Shown one piece after another: positions 11,401 through 22,068 of a stretch of DNA of 64,000 nt (positions within the stretch are counted from its first letter, which is position 1; the number at the start of each line of letters is the position of its first letter). The notes below the pieces were generated by a model. That model saw only the letters and a program-made list of their open reading frames with translations, did no database searches and was not told the origin of the DNA. The DNA is taken from the NCBI GenBank assembly GCA_947462335.1, contig OX381710.1, forward strand, positions 32,789,004-32,853,003, read 5' to 3'. The translations under genes were made by a program, and so were the position numbers. The DNA comes from Harmothoe impar (lineage: Eukaryota > Annelida > Polychaeta > Phyllodocida > Polynoidae).

Positions 11401-14400
11401 CGGCTGTCGTATGGGGCATTTTCATCACAAGACTTCTTAAGCTCTACTCGGCTCTCTATAATGCCACAAACTAAACCAACCTCCAGCACTAAAAAGGCCA
11501 AAGTTACGAAGAAAATTAAAAAGAAAATGCACGAAGCGATCCAATTCAGTTCTGAGGATGAAGAAATGGAATCCATGATGGGGTCACAACCACCTCCGAA
11601 GAGGACGATAGGAAAGCCACCCAAAGGATCTGCTAAACAAAGAGAAGGCACGGACAATCCCAGAGGGGAACCCAGTAGACGGGATCCTCTTACGCCACGG
11701 CCCGTCACTGACAATCAAGCCTCATCCACCAGAAAGGTGCTGAAGAAGAAGGCAAAGGCATGTCCGACAGGTAGTTCAACAAAGAAAAAAGCTGATCAAA
11801 AGAAGGACTCCGAGGAGTCAGTTTTTCCCGAGACCTCAACCAGTTCTCATGCCCTGTCTTCTAGCATGTCATCTTTAGCAAGTGCAGCTTCATCCAAGAA
11901 GTCTAGTGTAAAAAAGAAGCAACCTCCCAAAAAGAAAGCAGCTTTTCTACAAGCCATCCAATTCAGTTCAGACAGTGAAAACAGTGGTGCTGAAAGTCAA
12001 CGCGTAGATGTTGCGCAGTTAAAAAAGTTACGGAACCTTTTAAGTTCAAGGAGTAGTGCAAATACCAGTTCGGACAGCAATGCAAGCAGAAGTGCCCCAC
12101 AGAAGAATCTCAAAAGCAATGTGGATGCAGTGACAAGTGTAAGAATGTTTGTCCTGGACTCTGATTCAGAAGTGGCCAGCGCGGAAGGAGATAGCCCACA
12201 ACTAATCGTGCCAGATTCCCAAGCCCAGGTACCCGAATCTGAAGAGAGTATTGATGAAGCGTTTGTAACAATACCCTGTTCACAGGATGACTCAGGAGTT
12301 AAGAAAGCAGGTTCTGAATCAGACCTTGAAAATGTGGTCATCCCCGATTCTCAAGGGGCAGTAAAGGTGCTTGTTCCTGACACGGAAGACGTCGAATACT
12401 ATTCGAGTTATGTTCAAGACATGTCAGACGAAGTAGTACCCTGCAGTCAAAACGAAGATCTTACCTCGCAGGCTTCAAGTGGTAAAGCTAGCGGTCAGCA
12501 TGTTACAGTGATTAGAGCACAAAGAACAACACAGAAGAAAGAAAGGCACAGGTCGCTCTTTACTGACAGAGAAGTTGGGGAATCTGAAGACTCTGAGAAG
12601 TCCATGCAGAATCCGGTCATGCTTGTTCAAGACAGCGAAGCTATTCTAACTGACGAGTCAATCAGATCTGTGAATGAAACTAATCTTTGTATACCAGACA
12701 GCGAAGCTGTTGATTCCAATGAGACAAACCAATCCATCCACTCAGAAGACCAGAGAGATAAACCCTCGCAGAAGAAAAGGCACAGGTCACTCTTTGCCGA
12801 CAGTGAAGTCGGGGAATCAGAAGAGTCTGAGAAGTCGGTACGGAATCCAGTCATACTTGTTCAAGACAGCGAAGCAGTTCAATCCGACGAGTCAATAAGA
12901 TCTGTGAATGAAACAAATGTCTGCATACCAGACAGTGAGGCTGTGGACAGCAATGAGACAAATCAGTCTGTGAACTCAGAAGACCAGGGGCAATCCAATG
13001 CATCCCACGATGGTATAGATGTGATAGAATGCTCCCAAGTAGACAGCACACCTGAGAATCAACCACCAGACATTCAGCCAGATTCTGTTACCTACAACAA
13101 CACCCCAAGTCTGGTGAGTCGACTTGTCAGCCTCGTCAAAGCTGTGTCCTCTTCGCCTGTTCAGCTGCTCCTTGGTACTTCGCCAAAGGTCCAAGCTGCA
13201 AAGGAGACCCCAAAAGAAGCTTCTACCAGTGGGAAACCAATGTCTGCAAAGAAATTAGATCACATGTTTACTGAAGCATCAACCTCAAAGCAAGGAGTAA
13301 AGATGACTCCTAATATGTCAAAATCGAGGAACTTCTTTGATATGATCAACTTTTCATCTGAGGAAGAAAGTGAAAAAGAGAATGCACCAAAGGATAAGAG
13401 TTCCTCTGATGTCAGCTCAGTGCATGACTCTTCTTCACAGTCGCAGATTGACAGCTCCAATATAAGTGAATTGTCCGTCCGATTACAGAACATCCTGTCC
13501 AAATCAACCAAGAAAAAGAAGCCGATTAAGAGTAAGACCAAAAAGACTTTAGGTAAAAAAGTGGGCACTAAAAAAGGTAAGGAAGCAAAAGAAAGAAATA
13601 TCTTGGCTGATGACAGTGAATCTTGCCAATCTTGGCCATCAAGAACAAGTGATGACATTTCAGTCATTGAGGACAGTCAGGTTAATGTTCTTGCTTCCAA
13701 TACTGAATCAGTAGATTCTGATCAGGTCAGATTACCAGAAATCACCATCCCAGATAGCCAACAAACCATGAATCTCCAGCTGTCGATGACAAGATCTGAA
13801 GCTTCATCTTACATGCCAAGTCAGGACAATACTGTACGACATATTACACCAATCCTAACTAAATTCTCGCGCAAGCTTGCGTCACAACCCGCATCAGCTA
13901 TGACAGATGAGTATTCTATGGAAATCCCATATTGTGGACCTCAGGGAACGCATCCTTATGCTAACGTACAGCAAGAAGGAAGTACTGATGAATTCAGCCT
14001 CAATAGGTCAGAAGAAGAGGAGGTGCAGAAAAAGACTGCAGAAATCTCACTACAGGTTTCTATGATGAGCGAACAGAGCGATGAGCCATTAGATGCTAAT
14101 GACAGCACCGATATGGTTTCTCAGAGGGAAATCTCTCTGCAAGTGTCTATGGTTTCACCGAATTCACCAGAAAACGATATGTCACCTTCACCCAATGTAG
14201 CTTCATTCTGCACACAAGTCTCCATACCAGAGTCTCCTGATGAAGATGATGCACAGAGGGTGAGCTATGATGGCACCAGCTTCCAGGACAGGCCAGAGGA
14301 CATTTCTACTGAAGTACCTGGTGTTGCCAGGAAACTGCAGAAGGACATAGATGAGCAGGAGACCCTGAGTGATGAAGCATCAGTAGACAAGGGTGATGAG

Positions 14401-17400
14401 CCCTGTTCAGATGATGACAGCTCTGATGATGCACCTGCATTGTGCAACACCTCCCTCCAAGTGTCAATGTGTATGCAAGGTAAATCCCCGGCCAGTAGGC
14501 GCTCTTATGCTCAAGCGCAAATGGAGGAATCCATAGTGGATATCGGATCTGACGATGAGCAACCGCTACCACACCAAGACAATCGTAAAAATGTTCAGAA
14601 TTCTGACGAGCAATCAGATGTTATATTAGACGATAGTGATGACGACCCTACTTTTGAACCAATCAAAAAGAAAACAGATAAGCAGCCACTGCCAAAAGGA
14701 AAGGGTCCAACACAAAGATCCACATCCAAAACAAGAAACAAATCTGGTTCAAAGAGTAGTGAAGACAAAGATACTCCCAAAAGATCAACTTCCAAAACAA
14801 GAAGGAAAAACAGTTCAAAGAGTGGTGAGGAGAATCTCACAGAGGCTCAAGCTGTCAAAACTGTACTCTTGTGTGAGAGGAAGGAGAATGTAGCTGGTTT
14901 GGCGGCAGATATGGAGGATGACTTTACCTTACCAGACTTGTCCCCTCCCCGGATTAACACGGGTGCATATCGTCAACCGCCGTCCGATTCAAGTGATGAT
15001 GATTTTGACGCATGTAAGTATTACTTGTAATGCCTTTATAACTTACAATATTCCTGACCATTGCAATATGTCTTAAGATAATTGAAGTTCTTTGATCATG
15101 GAGGGGTATTATAGCTTCAGAAATACAGGGTAAATTAATATGAATTACCCAATACTCAACATTGATGGTTCCGGCGCATGATGTATGGACATGTAGTAGA
15201 AAATAAATGTAACTGTAAAGGTCTGGTTTTGGTGCTTAAGAACAATTTGGAGAAGCCTAGACCCCCGGCACTTATTACAGTCTTTGCCAAATCCTGCCGG
15301 ACAGTGGCAATGTCAGCCTAAAAGGGCTCTGGTCCGGCAGATTGACTGGTGTTGCAGGACCTGATGGCCTTCATGTTCTGGGCTTTCCAAAACTGAAAGA
15401 ATTTTTCAAATATTCCAACTAGAACTGAAGTTACAAGTTCTAGAGTGCACTCTGATATTATAGATACTATGTAAAACTTTGATTTTGGTATCCGGTCCTG
15501 CAGAAATATATCCGGTCCTGCTAAATTGGCTAGCTGCAGGACAGACTGTACCTGCATGCCCAAAAAGTTTTCGCAAGGACTGCTTATACAAAACCAAGCT
15601 CAATAGAGTGACGGTATGGTATACTATATTTGACACTGTTAGTTTTACACCACACTTTCTCCTTCAGACCTTGAGAGTTTACGAACCCCCAAACCAAGGA
15701 AAGTTCAAGCAAGGTATGATATTACTTTACATTGGTTATGATATGGGCTTATAAACGACATTTTGAATTTCATTTTACTGGGGTATGCCTGTCTCATTAG
15801 CTTCCGATCAGTCTAGGAATGTACTATCCACTTCCAAAAAAAAAAGCATTTTATACAATTTGAAAAGAATGACCATATTTTTTTACCCAGGATGGATGAT
15901 TTTGTTGTTGACGACGACGATGTTAGTAGTGGGGATGACGATGGAAGTCCTACCTTCTATTCAAGAACAAACCGTCAGCTTGACTCAGGCGACAGGTATG
16001 GGTATCCCATGTTTGGGCATCTCCACTCTTGAAATATTTTACTTGGTTCAATTTTTAAATAAGGATTTCAGTATAAGAATATATATTCATACATTCTCTT
16101 ATTTTTGCCTATAGTTAGATAACATATAATATCAAAATGTTGTCCTGCTCGGTGCTAATCTTTCAATTTACGCCATTTTCTTGTGATGACTAATAGTTCA
16201 TGTCTCATTTCTTTTGTGTTTCATCATAGACCACGACCATTCAATAGCGTCTTCAAGACTCCATCTCATTTTCCATGTAAGTGTCATATACATGTGTCAG
16301 GAATATTGTTGTTCATATTTATACCAATAAACCTATAGAACTATAGTAGATATGACCTATAGGCAATTATTTTTCGATAGTGTTTGGAGGGGGGGGGGGT
16401 AAATTAAACACTTATGGGGGGGGGGGGGTCCACCGCTTTATTACTAGCTCATTGCTCAAGTTTAAGCTGCTGCGGGGAGGGGGAAGGGGGGAAAATGTAG
16501 AAAAAATGTAGTGGGTTTTCCAGAGAAATCTGGATCTCAATAGGGGTGAGTGGAAGGTATGATTCTTGCACACCCTCACCTCTGGTTAGGACTAGTTAAT
16601 ACTGCTTTCAAAATTGTGTTGTGTTGTATTTGTTCGCATAGCAAAGAGAGTTGGAATCACACCTCAACCAGGGACAAGTCGTGAGAATGTAAAGACCACC
16701 AGTAAGACTCCTGCTCCTGCCCGTCTACAACACCTTTCCCACTCGGCAAAGGAGGTTCGCTGCAACTCTACTGGTCACCTGCCACAGTTTGAGGGCTTTC
16801 TCAAGTCTCTGTCCGCCAATCTACAGGACAAACAGAGACACCCAGAAGCAAAACGGTTAGTGCCACTACTTCTATCTATCTCTCCCTCTGTACAGACTAC
16901 ATAGATGTACCATTTTCTTTTCTTTACCCTTGGCGTTTCTGCGCGACTGGCCTTGTTAGGCCTTATTTGTCCGCATCCCTTGTTGTGCAAATGCCTGCAG
17001 TGTAATGTGACGCACATTTTGTGTACAGTATGGCTGCTACCCGTAATCGTATGGGTAGTGCCATTGGCTTTGAGAAGTGTGCTGGTCAGTCACCATATGT
17101 ATTAATCACCATGTATGTTGGTCAGTCTCCATATGAACTATTCGGTAAATGTGTATTATATTTATCATTTGATTGATAGATCTATCTCCCTTTCCCCGGG
17201 TCATTTGTGATGCAATTCAGACCATGAATCATCTTAATAATTTGATAGTCTGACTTTAACCATGTTTACAGATTAACAATGTATTGCTGTCTGCTTCCAA
17301 TTATAACACGTTTAACTTTAGTCTTTATTGTCCCTTCTTTTTTCAGATACGTAACGGATTTTAAGAAACAAAAAGACAATCTTGTTCAAAAGTTATTCAA

Positions 17401-20400
17401 GATGTACAACGAAACGGTATTCGAGAGCAAGGTAAAATTGTATTCTTTATATTTAAAATTTGCAGCCGAAATCGATGTATATTTGCATTCTAATTATAGG
17501 GAAAATAGGGTACCCGGTATATAAAATTTTCTGATATAAGGCCAAAAATGTATATATAATCATCTGTATAGGTTTATCAAATATGATTTAAATAAAAGCC
17601 AGGACCATTTTCTTTTGTTTGATGCACCTAATATGATGCCATAATTCTTCTACATCACATGATTAGGGGTGCCAAAGTTATGGGTACAGCTTATACGCAA
17701 GTTAAGCTTATATATACAAGAATTGACTAGTAGGAACCAAAAACTACCATTTCGTTTCAATCCATTTTTCAGTTACCCGAAGACATGTCGATTAAATTTA
17801 ACCCTCGTTTAACCACAACCGCTGGATACTGTGCATATAAAAGGGACAGGTCTGCAGCCAACCAATGTGTGACACGAATAGATTTGTCTGCAAAAGTCTG
17901 TGATTCTGCTGGTTAGTTTGATATTTCTTGATTATTGCTAATCATATCAGTAGATTTCCAGGTGGTGCCATTCTGAAATTCAGTGTTAATCAATATTTCA
18001 AAAAAAAACTCTTCCAGTGAGATACTAGGCAAACTTGTACTTTTAATGTCCCCTTAATTACCTGGTAGACTGATTAATATTCATAATTATCACGATATAA
18101 TATGCATTATGTATATTATGCTATGTTTAAATGTTTCAGAGCGGGTACGGGATACATTGATCCATGAGTTGTGTCATGCAGCAGTCTGGGTCATCTTTGG
18201 AAAGAATGATGGCCATGGGCGCTACTGGCAGTCCTTGTGAGTAGCCATTATTAATTCTCACTTAGAATTATATACTCAATCTGTGATTCATCATGTTAAT
18301 TCGTGATTCGCCTGATTAGATTTAGATATGTATATTGACCGAGAAGTATTGATTCAACAGACTTTTCCTGTGTGTCCTTTGGTGCTCAATGTATTTCAAT
18401 GAGGAGTGATGTCCATGGGAGAAGAGAGCAAGTCTATGCCTAATCCTACGTATTTACGAGAACTTTGAAAGAGAATGAGGAACAGATCGCCCATAGATGT
18501 AGGAATAAACATTTTCAAAACTGTAACCTTGACATTGTAAGAGGGTGATATGAATTTAGTGAGGCTGTCTTAAATAACTATCAAGGTGAGGAGGCCGTCT
18601 GGAAGAGTACATATAGTGAGGAGGCCGTCTGGAAGAGTATATATAGTGAGGAGGCCGTCTGGAAGAGTACATATAGTGAGGAGGCCGTCTGGAAAAGTAC
18701 ACGTAGTGAGGAGGCCGTCTGGAAAAGTACACGTAGTGAGGAGGCCGTCTGGAAGAGTACATATAGTGAGTAGGCCGTCTGGAAAAGTACATGTAGTGAG
18801 GAGGCCGTCTGGAAAAGTACACGTAGTGAGGAGGCCGTCTGGAAGAGTACATATAGTGAGTAGGCCGTCTGGAAAAGTCCACGTAGTGAGGAGGCCATCT
18901 GGAAGAGTACATGTAGTGAGGAGGCCGTCTGGAAAAGTACACGTACTGAGGAGGCCGTCTGGAAAAGTACATGTAGTGAGGAGGCTGTCCTGAAGAGGGC
19001 AAGTGGCGAGGAGGCCGTCCAGAAGAGGACAGTTGGTGATGAGGCCGTCCTAAAAATAACAGGTGGGACAGGACAAGGCAGCGGCTAGTCTCATGAACAG
19101 GGACACATAAGCAGGTGGTTGGATGGAAAGGGGCACATAAATATCTTGTTGGATGGACAGGGGCACGTCAGCAGCTGGAAGGGTCATGGATAGGGTAGTC
19201 AGCAGGAAGGCAGTTAAATGGGCACATCAAGATCTGAAAGGATAGACGGGCACGTCAGCAGCTGGAAGGATAGACGGGCACATCATCGTCTGGAAAGATA
19301 GATGGGCAAGTCAGCAGCTGGAAGGATAGACGGGCTCGTCAGCAGCTGGAAGGATAGACGGGCACGTCAGCAGCTGGAAGGATAGACGGGCACGTCAGGG
19401 GCTGGTCAAATGGTTCATGGCGGCTGGTTCATGGTCGGAACTACCCGTAGGTCGAAAAGGGCCGGGACCTGCAAAAGGAAAAGCTGTATAGGACGAGTGT
19501 AGTAATAAATTAATTACAAATTAATTTCTAATAGTTGACTGGGGACATAGGGACCCCCATCCTATGCCCCAAGAGGGGACCATTTAATAGAAAAGAGCGT
19601 AAATAAAGCAATGCTGCGTCTCCTGTTGGAGATCCACACTGACCGGTGGAGAAGACAGATGAGATCCAGAGGGCAGAGAAGTAACATCTATTATTGAAGA
19701 CATTGTGTGCAAGTTACATAGAAGTAATAAAAAGTATATATATGCTCATCTCCTGGTTATCTCTCCTATATTGACGTCATTCTTTACACAATACATGTTG
19801 TATTACATATACCGGTATATCACTGATCATCATACATGTACTAAGCATCTAAACAGTTGTCTGCCCTTTGTTTATTTTAGTGTTCGGAAAGCTCAACTTG
19901 CACATGCGGACCTGCCACCTATCAGCCGATGCCACACATATGATATTCATCATAAATTTGTGTACAAATGTAACAAATGTGGACAGCAGTAAGTGCTAAA
20001 CTTTCTATGATTATGAATTTTAATTCTTTTAATGTTGAATAATTAAAAAGATGTGTTATAATGTAATATTATAGACTATATACAATTAATTAGTATATGA
20101 ATAGGTATAAATGTCTGATAAAACAGACAATTAATGTTCAACATTAGCTGAGTTCTGCAGGCATATACACCATGAAAATAATAGGTACATTGTAATGCTT
20201 AACATCATAAAATAGAACCAATACCATGACCCTCACCAATTATTATGTGGAATAATATTAAAAGTAACCCCTTTGGATATGTTCTGGTTTTGTTTCTAAC
20301 AGGGTTGGACGTCATACTAAATCCCTCAACACAGAGAAGAAAGTCTGTGGTATTTGTAATGGAAAGTTTGAAGTTCACCTCAACACGCCAAAGGGACTGG

Positions 20401-20561
20401 CCCCGCATACTCCCCGGACCCCGCGTACACCCAACAAGTTTGCACTCTTTGTTAAGGAGAACTACAAGCTGGTAAAAGAGCGCAACACCGGCTTTAAGCA
20501 TGCCGATGTCATGAAAGCTCTCAGTGCCGAATTTGCAGACAAAGCCAAAGTAGCGGCGTGA
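8470..20561 (+). CDS. GCNA: GCNA/ACRC-type SprT metalloprotease, 12 coding exons
   Basis: Exons by splice consensus: 8470-8499, 10495-10561, 11372-15013, 15668-15713, 15891-15995, 16230-16276, 16642-16855, 17347-17431, 17773-17911, 18140-18236, 19881-19988, 20303-20561. They total 4839 nt, giving 1612 aa and a TGA stop; all junctions are GT-AG and in phase. Order of parts: acidic Ser/Asp/Glu-rich disordered region (about residues 60-1250); a short DDFVVDDDD segment (about 1263); SprT-like protease core with HELCH at 1467-1471 and a further His at 1484 in GHG; zinc ribbon Cys 1521, 1524, 1542, 1545; HMG-like box (about 1566-1608). This domain order is that of GCNA, which resolves DNA-protein crosslinks and protects germline genomes. 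Human GCNA is known to have lost the catalytic site; this copy keeps it. The next gene, ubinuclein, is in the same orientation. Identification is firm; exon 1 and the upstream promoter are less certain than the protease exons. Confidence 0.94.
8829..9270 (-). repeat. minisatellite in GCNA intron 1
   Basis: About eight to nine units of GGTCTGCTGCTGGTATACAC and TCGATGAGGGCAGTGGGTCTG, with optional CTGATCGACAGG. Overlapping minus-strand ORFs are a product of the repeat, not genes. Confidence 0.9.
9271..10494. other. rest of GCNA intron 1
   Basis: AT-rich noncoding sequence with short repeats of CAAAAATGTGAAATTTCCC at 9290-9440. Nothing else recognised. Confidence 0.5.
10495..10561 (+). CDS. GCNA: GCNA coding exon 2
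   Basis: Acceptor CTAACTTCAG and donor GTAAGT. It encodes LSAKNARIRSRLKTQGIDED followed by K and T, a basic helical segment, and ends in phase 1, matching exon 3. Confidence 0.8.
10562..11371. other. GCNA intron 2
   Basis: No feature recognised apart from the splice ends GTAAGT and TCCTCACAG. Confidence 0.6.
11372..15013 (+). CDS. GCNA: GCNA exon 3: giant acidic, SIM-rich disordered exon
   Basis: One open 3642-nt exon (residues 33-1246) between TCCTCACAG and GTAAGT. It has Lys-rich blocks near the start and near residues 690-710 and 1090-1140, and is otherwise rich in Ser, Asp, Glu and Gln. It carries about a dozen hydrophobic-acidic motifs of the type VIPDSQ, LIVPDSQ, ITIPDSQ, VIEDSQ and LVQDSE, which look like SUMO-interacting motifs, known from GCNA proteins. 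A 78-codon tandem duplication covers about 12535-13002. Four LQVSM-type motifs and three (I)(Q/N)FSS(E/D) motifs recur (see findings). No folded domain is visible. Confidence 0.93.
15014..15667. other. GCNA intron 3 with CCGGTCCTGC repeats
   Basis: Several words built from CCGGTCCTGC/GCAGGACC and CCGGCAG occur at 15290-15550 in both orientations, suggesting a worn inverted repeat; ends not defined. Confidence 0.4.
15668..15713 (+). CDS. GCNA: GCNA exon 4
   Basis: 46 nt; acceptor TCTCCTTCAG, donor GTATGA. It encodes a basic linker, LESLRTPKPRKVQA. Phases 1 and 2 fit both neighbours. Confidence 0.8.
15891..15995 (+). CDS. GCNA: GCNA exon 5: DDFVVDDDD segment
   Basis: 105 nt; acceptor TTTTTACCCAG, donor GTATGG. 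It encodes MDDFVVDDDDVSSGDDDG followed by SPTFYSRTNRQLDSGDR. A hydrophobic pair inside an Asp run just ahead of the protease core is what one expects of the conserved GCNA pre-SprT acidic motif. Confidence 0.85.
16230..16276 (+). CDS. GCNA: GCNA exon 6
   Basis: 47 nt; acceptor CATCATAG, donor GTAAGT. It encodes PRPFNSVFKTPSHFP, a linker between the acidic part and the SprT region. Confidence 0.8.
16391..16430. repeat. paired G runs in GCNA intron 6
   Basis: Two runs of ten or more G flank AAATTAAACACTTATG. Likely length-variable. Confidence 0.8.
16642..16855 (+). CDS. GCNA: GCNA exon 7: start of the SprT-like region
   Basis: 214 nt; acceptor TTCGCATAG, donor GTTAGT. After a Thr/Pro/Lys linker it encodes FEGFLKSLSANLQDKQRHPEAKR (shown as FEGFLKSLSANL and DKQRHPEAKR), the helical lead-in before the SprT fold in this family. 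Confidence 0.88.
17347..17431 (+). CDS. GCNA: GCNA exon 8
   Basis: 85 nt; acceptor CTTTTTTCAG, donor GTAAAA. It encodes YVTDFKKQKDNLVQKLFKMY then NETVFESK, an N-terminal helix of the SprT core with the NxxVF element. Confidence 0.88.
17773..17911 (+). CDS. GCNA: GCNA exon 9: SprT core, TAGYC strand
   Basis: 139 nt; acceptor CATTTTTCAG, donor GTTAGT. It encodes MSIKFNPRLTTTAGYC and a segment with RIDLSAKVCDSA. The W/F-N-x-R-L...TAG-x-C pattern and the following I-x-L-S strand are typical of SprT-like proteases, immediately before the HExxH helix. Confidence 0.92.
18140..18236 (+). CDS. GCNA: GCNA exon 10: HExxH active site
   Basis: 97 nt; acceptor ATGTTTCAG, donor GTGAGT. It encodes RVRDTLIHELCHAAVWVI and then FGKNDGHGRYWQS. 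HELCH supplies two zinc-ligand histidines and the catalytic glutamate; the His in GHG is the expected third ligand. No key residue is missing, so the enzyme is predicted to be active. Confidence 0.95.
18583..19055 (+). repeat. 30-bp minisatellite in GCNA intron 10
   Basis: About 16 units of GAGGAGGCCGTCTGGAAGAG and TACATATAGT, exactly 30 bp each in the central part. The unit is stop-free in several frames on both strands, giving false ORFs of 105-148 codons. It lies between the HExxH exon and the zinc-ribbon exon. Confidence 0.95.
19210..19400 (+). repeat. 28-bp minisatellite in GCNA intron 10
   Basis: About six units of CAGCAGCTGGAAGGATAGAC then GGGCACGT, some diverged (CATCGTCTGG), following the 30-bp array. 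Confidence 0.88.
19881..19988 (+). CDS. GCNA: GCNA exon 11: first half of the zinc ribbon
   Basis: 108 nt; acceptor TTTATTTTAG, donor GTAAGT. It encodes CHTYDIHHKFVYKCNKCGQ; the CNKC pair forms half of the zinc ribbon that follows the SprT fold in GCNA and Spartan relatives. Confidence 0.92.
20303..20561 (+). CDS. GCNA: GCNA exon 12: second zinc-ribbon half, HMG-like box, stop
   Basis: Acceptor TTTCTAACAG. It encodes VGRHTKSLN, the second pair VCGICNGKFEV, a Thr/Pro linker (PHTPRTPRTPNK) and an HMG-box-like stretch (KFALFVKENYKLVKER, ADVMKALSAEF), then TGA at 20559-20561. The terminal HMG-like box is a hallmark of non-vertebrate GCNA. Confidence 0.93.
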
Positions 20562-20923
20562 ACTGTAGAAAACTGAATCTTAATATAATCTCTACTTTTT
20601 CATTAATTTTTTTATACGGTGGTAATCGATTTGGAATGTTCTTATGCATGACGACATATTTTGATTTTTTTGATTGGCTGATATAAAGCCTAGTGTTGAG
20701 AATATGGGTTTCCGTGTTCAACCTGTTGAAACTAGCCTGACCCTTGACTTAACATTTTAGAATACATTGTTATATATATTTAGAGTGAACTTAAGTAAGT
20801 TCTATTGTTATACGACTCACAGAGACAGCATGTATGTACATGTTGTATTACCATTATTGTATGATAGAAAAGAGTACATCACATATTCATTAGCATTAGA
20901 GTCAGATCTCTACAACCATGATG

Positions 20924-20929
20924 AATAAA
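20924..20929 (+). terminator. candidate poly(A) signal of GCNA
   Basis: AATAAA 363 nt after the GCNA stop, followed by an A-rich tract. It is the first canonical signal downstream; a second lies near 22110. Cleavage site not shown. Confidence 0.4.
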
Positions 20930-21540
20930 ATACAAAAAAAAAACGCATTTGTTTTAAATAATGATCGTAGGCGTACACAAATGGTTCTGCTTTATTGAAT
21001 AGATTTTCTCTAAAGTTGGACCAACTTCTGCGTTATGCCTACTTATGGTTAGTCATCCTGATGATGGAGAACTCATTCGTAAACTTTACTTATATTAATC
21101 ATGGTCATCATGTGTGCAGTTGGCCCAGTGTTGCTGCTTTCCAAAAATTTAGGCCATTAAACGATACTCATATTGTTCATACATGGGCTCAAGTGTCATC
21201 TAGTATCAGTATGTATATACATTTTGTATACTGGGACTAAAACTGTTCATCGTACAACATTCCATTCAGTCATCTTTGATGTTAATAGCGTGCTCTACGG
21301 AAAGAGTATCTTCATAATGTTTAAAAAAAAGATCTTCCAAGCATTGCCTGTAATAATAGGCTGTATGGGAAAATGTGACACAAAACTGCTGCAGCAGGCA
21401 GTTTTAATTCTCCCAAAATTTGGACAACTACAGGTTAAGAATGACGTCGGTTAGCTTCCATGAAGTTCTTTGTAAAAATGTATTAATCAAATGTACATTG
21501 TTAGAAAACGATATACATGTATATAGCCTAGGTCTTTAAG
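20930..21540. other. intergenic, no gene seen
   Basis: Short ORFs only, without domain or splice support. Confidence 0.5.
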
Positions 21541-21742
21541 TACCGTAAACCTCGCATATAGGCCCAAAAGTCAGGGCGCAGCTTATATGCGAGATTTTGC
21601 TATTATGGACCATAATAGCAAAAACTCGCATATAATATAGTACAGTCACCATAATCAGATCACCAGTGCGGCTTATAAGATCGGCCTAAAGTCGGTGTGC
21701 GGCTAATATGCGAGTTAGGCGTATAGGCGAAGTTTTACGGTA
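21541..21742. mobile_element. 202-bp TIR element, TACCGTAAA ends
   Basis: Left end TACCGTAAACCTCGCATATA, right end (reverse complement) TACCGTAAAACTTCGCCTAT. Internal GCTTATATGCGAG and GCTAATATGCGAG boxes. No coding potential. Confidence 0.8.
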
Positions 21743-21985
21743 TTATATCATGTGTATTTACTCAACATATTTATCCCAGAATAGCCAGATACTAGACTTG
21801 CGTACAGCTGACTTGTATACGGTATTATAGTGTATGAGTGTAAAAATAGTTTTGTATAGAATTATATTATCTACATCCGTGTTTTTGGTATGTGCTCTTT
21901 CCAAAGTTGGATATAGAAAGTAGATGTGGACAATCATAGATACATTTATAATGAAGTGGTAGATTGAAATGATTTATGTGCAGCC

Positions 21986-22068
21986 GAGTGATCAATTTTT
22001 AACAAGAGAGGGGGGGGGGGGGGGCAAAAAATTTCGACCCCCCCCCCGTCATTAAAAAATGATCACTC
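21986..22068. mobile_element. 83-bp inverted-repeat element with a G/C core
   Basis: GAGTGATCAATTTTTAAC at the left and (reverse complement) GAGTGATCATTTTTTAATG at the right flank a G run, CAAAAAATTTCGA and a C run. The right-hand half recurs at 6510-6545. Confidence 0.7.

Noticed and set aside
18556..19002. Arg/Pro/Tyr-rich minus-strand ORF and its overlapping frames
   Set aside because: Pure translation of a 30-bp minisatellite inside a GCNA intron; no start, splice or non-repeat sequence supports it.
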